DNA of 9,210 nucleotides from assembly GCA_002694855.1 (NCBI GenBank), contig NZNL01000060.1, forward strand, positions 1 through 9,210, in the 5' to 3' direction. The notes under the pieces were generated by a model. That model made no database searches. It saw only the letters and a list, made by a program, of their open reading frames with translations, and was not told the DNA's origin. The translations under genes were made by a program, and so were the position numbers. Source of the stretch: Gammaproteobacteria bacterium. GTDB taxonomy: Bacteria; Pseudomonadota; Gammaproteobacteria; Pseudomonadales; Pseudohongiellaceae. Shown piece by piece: positions 6,569 through 9,210 of the stretch. Position 1 is the first letter of the stretch, and each line of letters starts with the position of its first letter.

Positions 6569-7078
6569 ATGTATAAAACATCGTATCTAGCTTTTCTGCT
6601 GGTTCTCACTCCTGTTTGCCACGGCCAGCAAATCGGCTGTGGAGGTCTAAATGGCTTCTCGGATTTTGATTTCTGGGTAGGCGAATGGGAAGTCTTCGAC
6701 AGCGCTACGGGTGAGAAGCTGGGTGAGGATATTATCCAAAAAATAGAAAGTGGTTGCTTGCTGCTAGAACATTGGAAGAGTGTAAGCGGAGGCACTGGTA
6801 CAAGTCTCAATTACTACAATCCTGTCACGCGGGAATGGCGCCAGGTTTGGGTATCAGAAGGTCGCTATTCAATTGATATCGTCGGAGGTATCAGGAGTGG
6901 CTCTATGGTGCTAGAAGGGAGCATCTATAATTTCGCTGGGGCGGTGTGGGATTTTCGGGGAAACTGGACACCCAGACCCGACGGAAGCGTGCGCCAGTTT
7001 TTTGAACAGTTTAATCACGATTCCAACGATTGGGCGACGTGGTTTGATCGGCGTTATGTTCGCAAAGACCCGGGTTAG
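6569..7078 (+). CDS. Small exported DUF1579-like (lipocalin-like fold) protein
   Basis: A 169-residue protein starting at ATG 6569: MYKTSYLAFLLVLTPVCHGQ is a Sec signal with cleavage near CHGQ/Q. The frame is open back to a TTG at 6512, but that start would place 19 residues before the signal, so it is rejected. The mature part opens with FDFWVGEWEVFD (33-44), characteristic of DUF1579-like proteins. It continues with SGCLLLEHWK (61-70), the GTSLNYYNP stretch (77-85), WRQVWV (90-95), NWTPRPDGSVRQFFEQ (132-147) and WFDRRYVRK (158-166), all recurrent in this small envelope family. A beta-rich ligand-binding barrel is inferred from the family fold. No enzymatic function is known. A weak GGGA is 4 nt before the ATG. 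It is the only plus-strand gene in the window, and its TAG stop directly abuts the stop of the convergent GST gene. Confidence 0.78.
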   Translation: MYKTSYLAFLLVLTPVCHGQQIGCGGLNGFSDFDFWVGEWEVFDSATGEKLGEDIIQKIESGCLLLEHWKSVSGGTGTSLNYYNPVTREWRQVWVSEGRYSIDIVGGIRSGSMVLEGSIYNFAGAVWDFRGNWTPRPDGSVRQFFEQFNHDSNDWATWFDRRYVRKDPG

Positions 7079-7699
7079 TCAGGACAGGCGGTGAATCGGC
7101 AAAACTGTTTGCACTGAAGCCCTATCTCGCATGCGCGTATTATGCTCTGCGATTTTAGGGAAGTCACCGATGTCCACCCCGTCTCCTTCTAACCAGAGCG
7201 AAATACAGAACAAATAACAATCGCAAACAGAATAATCTCCACCTAATACCCAGGGGCCAGTGAACATTTCATTCTCTATCAGATCAAAACTGTCATGCAT
7301 TGTTTGGGGAACTTTGACCTTCATCGCGTCTATGGCTGAGCGGTCATCTGTCCAGCGTATACCTCTAAGCTTGTGTGCATGATTCACATGCACCGTAGAC
7401 GCAAGATAGACATTGAACTCCTGCATCTTTGCAAATTCGAATGGATCGTTTAAAGGAGCAAGTTGCGCCTTCGGGAAGGTTTGCGCAATATATACCAGTA
7501 TCGCAGGTGTTTCCGAAATTATTCCTTCCCCGGTATCCAAGGAGGGCACACGGCCCTTTGGATTGATCTGCAGGTATTCATATGAACGTTGTTCAGCTAT
7601 CGAGAAATCCAGTTTTCTATGTTCATATTCTGCGCACGCCTCCTCAAGGGCAATATGAGAAGCCACCGCGACAGTTTGGGGAGCGTAATAAAATATCAC
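7079..7699 (-). CDS. Glutathione S-transferase family protein lacking the usual beta-class cysteine
   Basis: A 206-residue protein of normal cytosolic GST length. The N-terminal thioredoxin-like domain (1 to about 75) has the YYAP start, the cis-proline loop PKGRVPSL (47-54) with P52, and the glutathione gamma-glutamyl contact ETPAI (63-67). The all-helical C-terminal domain has GPWVLGGDYSVCDCYL (148-163) with the S157/D160 N-capping box. In beta-class GSTs that begin YYxPGxCS, the catalytic cysteine is at position 10; here that stretch reads APQTVAVAS, with V10, A11 and T9, so normal cysteine or serine chemistry looks absent. It may use a different residue or act as a non-conjugating GST. 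The GTG start at 7699 is set by AAGGAGG 6 nt upstream. It follows the 2OG-oxygenase-like gene by 17 bp and probably shares its transcript. Confidence 0.88.
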   Translation of the reverse strand: MIFYYAPQTVAVASHIALEEACAEYEHRKLDFSIAEQRSYEYLQINPKGRVPSLDTGEGIISETPAILVYIAQTFPKAQLAPLNDPFEFAKMQEFNVYLASTVHVNHAHKLRGIRWTDDRSAIDAMKVKVPQTMHDSFDLIENEMFTGPWVLGGDYSVCDCYLFCISLWLEGDGVDIGDFPKIAEHNTRMRDRASVQTVLPIHRLS

Positions 7700-7705
7700 A
7701 GTGTG

Positions 7706-7712
7706 CCTCCTT
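7706..7712 (-). promoter_or_regulatory. Strong ribosome binding site supporting a GTG start for the GST gene
   Basis: On the minus strand AAGGAGG lies 6 nt before the GTG at 7699. It sits within the 17-bp gap after the TGA stop (7717-7719) of the 2OG-oxygenase-like gene. No alternative ATG lies near the N-terminus that would preserve the YYAP beta strand. Confidence 0.75.
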
Positions 7713-7716
7713 AATC

Positions 7717-8337
7717 TCAGCCAGTGGTAATTCGGAGAGCATTAGAAAATTCTGGATTGCCCATTTCGCCAGAAAAGAATGTATTGAATGACAAGCTGAT
7801 CCGTTTGATGTCTTCAGTGACTTCTCTTACCCCGTGCTTCACGTTAGAAGGAAACAGTATTAGGTCTCCGACTTTGGTCGCGACATGTATTTTGTACGAG
7901 TTATAGTAGTTGGTTTCATTGGGCTCCAACTCGAACCATAAATTTTCTTCATTCCGGTAAAAATTAATGCCGTCATCTCTTCCTACGTTTATGTAGACAA
8001 CACCACTCACAACACTATTGGGATGGGTATGGGAGTGATGGGATTCACCTTTGTGTGAGAGAGTTAACCAAGATTGTGTAATCTGGAGAGAAACGGTATT
8101 CGAAGTGTTATAAACAGTTTTAAAATAGTTATCCAAGTGGCCCTGGATAATAGTTCGCATGTCTTTCAGCTCATCGTGATCCAGGACGTTCTTGTTCGAG
8201 GATGCGTAATTATTAATCGCTTTTGCCGGAGGCTGCAGTTGCGATTCCATGTATTTTAATTCGCTGCCAGTGTAGCTCCTACCAATAGATGATTTTGCTA
8301 CGGGGACCGCAAATAGGTTTATCATTTCGGGCTTCAT
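7717..8337 (-). CDS. Putative 2OG-Fe(II) oxygenase (TIGR02466/PF13759-like)
   Basis: A 206-residue protein without signal or membrane segment, so cytoplasmic. It opens with MINLFAVPVAKS (5-16), typical of this family. The core motif is SHHSHTHPNSVVSGVVYIN (99-117), which matches the iron-binding HxHPNSxxSGVxYI region. VGDLILFPSNVKHGV (156-170) supplies the distal histidine H168, and R179 in KRISLSFN is the likely 2-oxoglutarate carboxylate contact. Which of H100, H101, H103 and H105 bind iron cannot be decided by eye. Substrate is unknown; small-molecule or peptidyl hydroxylation is the family expectation. No Shine-Dalgarno is seen at the ATG at 8337, and M5 (ATG at 8325) is an equally possible start. 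It lies 33 bp after the GMC oxidoreductase gene and 17 bp before the GST gene. Confidence 0.8.
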   Translation of the reverse strand: MKPEMINLFAVPVAKSSIGRSYTGSELKYMESQLQPPAKAINNYASSNKNVLDHDELKDMRTIIQGHLDNYFKTVYNTSNTVSLQITQSWLTLSHKGESHHSHTHPNSVVSGVVYINVGRDDGINFYRNEENLWFELEPNETNYYNSYKIHVATKVGDLILFPSNVKHGVREVTEDIKRISLSFNTFFSGEMGNPEFSNALRITTG

Positions 8338-8370
8338 AGTCAGGCGTGGTAACTTATCAAAAAATAAATA

Positions 8371-9210
8371 TTAACAGTCTTTTAGGATAAACTCTGCGCC
8401 TTTCTCGGCAATCATCACAGTTGGAGCATTGGTATTGCCGGAAGTGATTCGTGGCATGATGGAGGCATCTATTACCCGAAGTCTTTCTACGCCATGTACT
8501 TGTAGTTTCTCATTGACCACTGCCATAGCGTCGTTTCCCATTTTACAGGAGCCTACAGGGTGGAAGATTGTGGTGCCGAGATCACCGGCAGCTTTATAGA
8601 GTTCTTCCTCCGTGGTTGCTTCGGGTCCAGGTTTCCATTCTAGTGGTTTAAATTTATCTAACGCTTTAGCAGCCATAATACGGCGCGTGAACTTAATCCC
8701 ATCGACCGCTATCTTCCTATCTTCTTCTGTCGAAAGGTAGTTGAGTGTAATTGCTGGGTATTCTTCTGGTTGATTGGTCTTTATACGAACATGACCTCGA
8801 CTCGTGGGTCGGAGATTACATACAGCAGGAGTAATGGCATTAAATTTGTGAAGCGGATCACCAAACTTATCCAGCGACAGAGGTTGTACATGCCATTCGA
8901 TATTTGCGGTAGGCTGGTTTGAGTCGCTTTTTGCGAATGCGCCTAGCTGAGATGGGGGCATCGTTAGCGGACCTGTTCGAAACAGCAGGTACTCCAAACC
9001 CATCATTGCTTTACCGATAAAGGAATTGGCACGCTGGTTCAGGGTGATAGTATTTTGCACCTTGTAAACGGTCCGTACCTGCAAATGATCGTGTAAGTTT
9101 TCGCCGACGCCAGGCAGATCATGCATCACTTCTATACCCTTACTACTCAGGAATTTGCCTGGGCCAATGCCTGATAACTGAAGGATCTGTGGAGAACCGA
9201 TAGACCCAGC
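8371..9210 (-). CDS. GMC-family FAD oxidoreductase, choline-dehydrogenase-like (5' end outside window)
   Basis: 279 codons are visible, open at the right edge. The frame continues past an internal GTG at 9129, and residues 1-17 of the visible part read [17 protein letters not shown], a classic GMC signature, so the start lies beyond the window. Next come [12 protein letters not shown] (about 31-42), a substrate-domain stretch, and the C-terminal GMC domain with [10 protein letters not shown] (about 134-143), the active-site HPVGSCKMG (H217 of the visible part) and [20 protein letters not shown] (about 252-271), which holds the second catalytic-site residue. The FAD-binding GxGxxG at the N-terminus is not visible. 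Complete members have about 530-560 residues, so nearly half is missing. It would oxidise an alcohol to an aldehyde or acid; the substrate cannot be told from sequence. It is probably the upstream gene of a run with the 2OG oxygenase and GST. Confidence 0.92.
   Translation of the reverse strand, partial: AGSIGSPQILQLSGIGPGKFLSSKGIEVMHDLPGVGENLHDHLQVRTVYKVQNTITLNQRANSFIGKAMMGLEYLLFRTGPLTMPPSQLGAFAKSDSNQPTANIEWHVQPLSLDKFGDPLHKFNAITPAVCNLRPTSRGHVRIKTNQPEEYPAITLNYLSTEEDRKIAVDGIKFTRRIMAAKALDKFKPLEWKPGPEATTEEELYKAAGDLGTTIFHPVGSCKMGNDAMAVVNEKLQVHGVERLRVIDASIMPRITSGNTNAPTVMIAEKGAEFILKDC

Noticed and set aside
6496..6810. 104-codon minus-strand frame overlapping the start of the DUF1579-like gene
   Set aside because: Proline- and serine-rich low-information product opposite a gene with family motifs and a signal peptide.
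8371..9129. Treating the GMC gene as a complete 252-residue protein starting at GTG 9129
   Set aside because: The frame stays open to 9210 and encodes the conserved [17 protein letters not shown] signature upstream, so the GTG is internal.
1..9210. CRISPR array, tRNA, rRNA, insertion sequence or prophage
   Set aside because: No regularly spaced repeats, cloverleaf, transposase, integrase or terminal repeats were seen on either strand by eye.

Overview
The window reads as chromosomal DNA from a free-living Gram-negative bacterium, most likely a marine or otherwise aquatic gammaproteobacterium. That placement is inferred from gene families and moderate base composition; no rRNA or other marker gene is present. 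Several products carry export signals: a Tat signal on the molybdoenzyme, and Sec-type leaders on the cytochrome, both TPR proteins, the DUF5916 protein and the small DUF1579-like protein. The periplasm and outer membrane are therefore the main theme of the left two thirds.

Left edge (1-1206, minus strand): the N-terminal 402 codons of a DUF5916 outer-membrane-type protein with a CBM9-like domain; its 3' end lies outside the window. A 154-bp gap (1207-1360) holds a candidate promoter for this gene and an imperfect inverted repeat at the end of the next operon.

Centre (1361-6411, minus strand, transcribed right to left): a compact four-gene cluster. Two tandem paralogous exported TPR proteins (start codons at 6411 and 4754) are followed after 17 bp by a SoxC-family molybdopterin sulfite/sulfane dehydrogenase, whose stop overlaps the start of a monohaem cytochrome c by 8 bp. 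The enzyme and cytochrome form a SoxCD/SorAB-like pair that would oxidise a sulfur compound in the periplasm and pass electrons to the respiratory chain. No other sox gene (soxXYZAB) is in view. The TPR paralogs share an unusual set of conserved histidines and a conserved 35-bp upstream block (25 of 35 bases identical, no gaps), so the duplication appears to have copied the regulatory region with the gene. This cluster is the most interesting part of the window.

Right (6569-9210): a small exported DUF1579-like protein on the plus strand, divergent from the TPR/sox cluster. Its stop codon directly abuts the stop codon of a convergent glutathione S-transferase gene. Upstream of the GST on the minus strand are a 2OG-Fe(II)-oxygenase-like gene and the C-terminal 279 codons of a GMC (choline-dehydrogenase-like) flavoprotein cut by the right edge. 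Gaps of 33 and 17 bp suggest that GMC, 2OG oxygenase and GST are co-transcribed, possibly as a small catabolic or detoxification set.

I saw no tRNA, rRNA, CRISPR array, insertion sequence, integrase or phage structural gene. No intergenic stretch exceeds 300 bases; the two largest are about 155 bp and are described.
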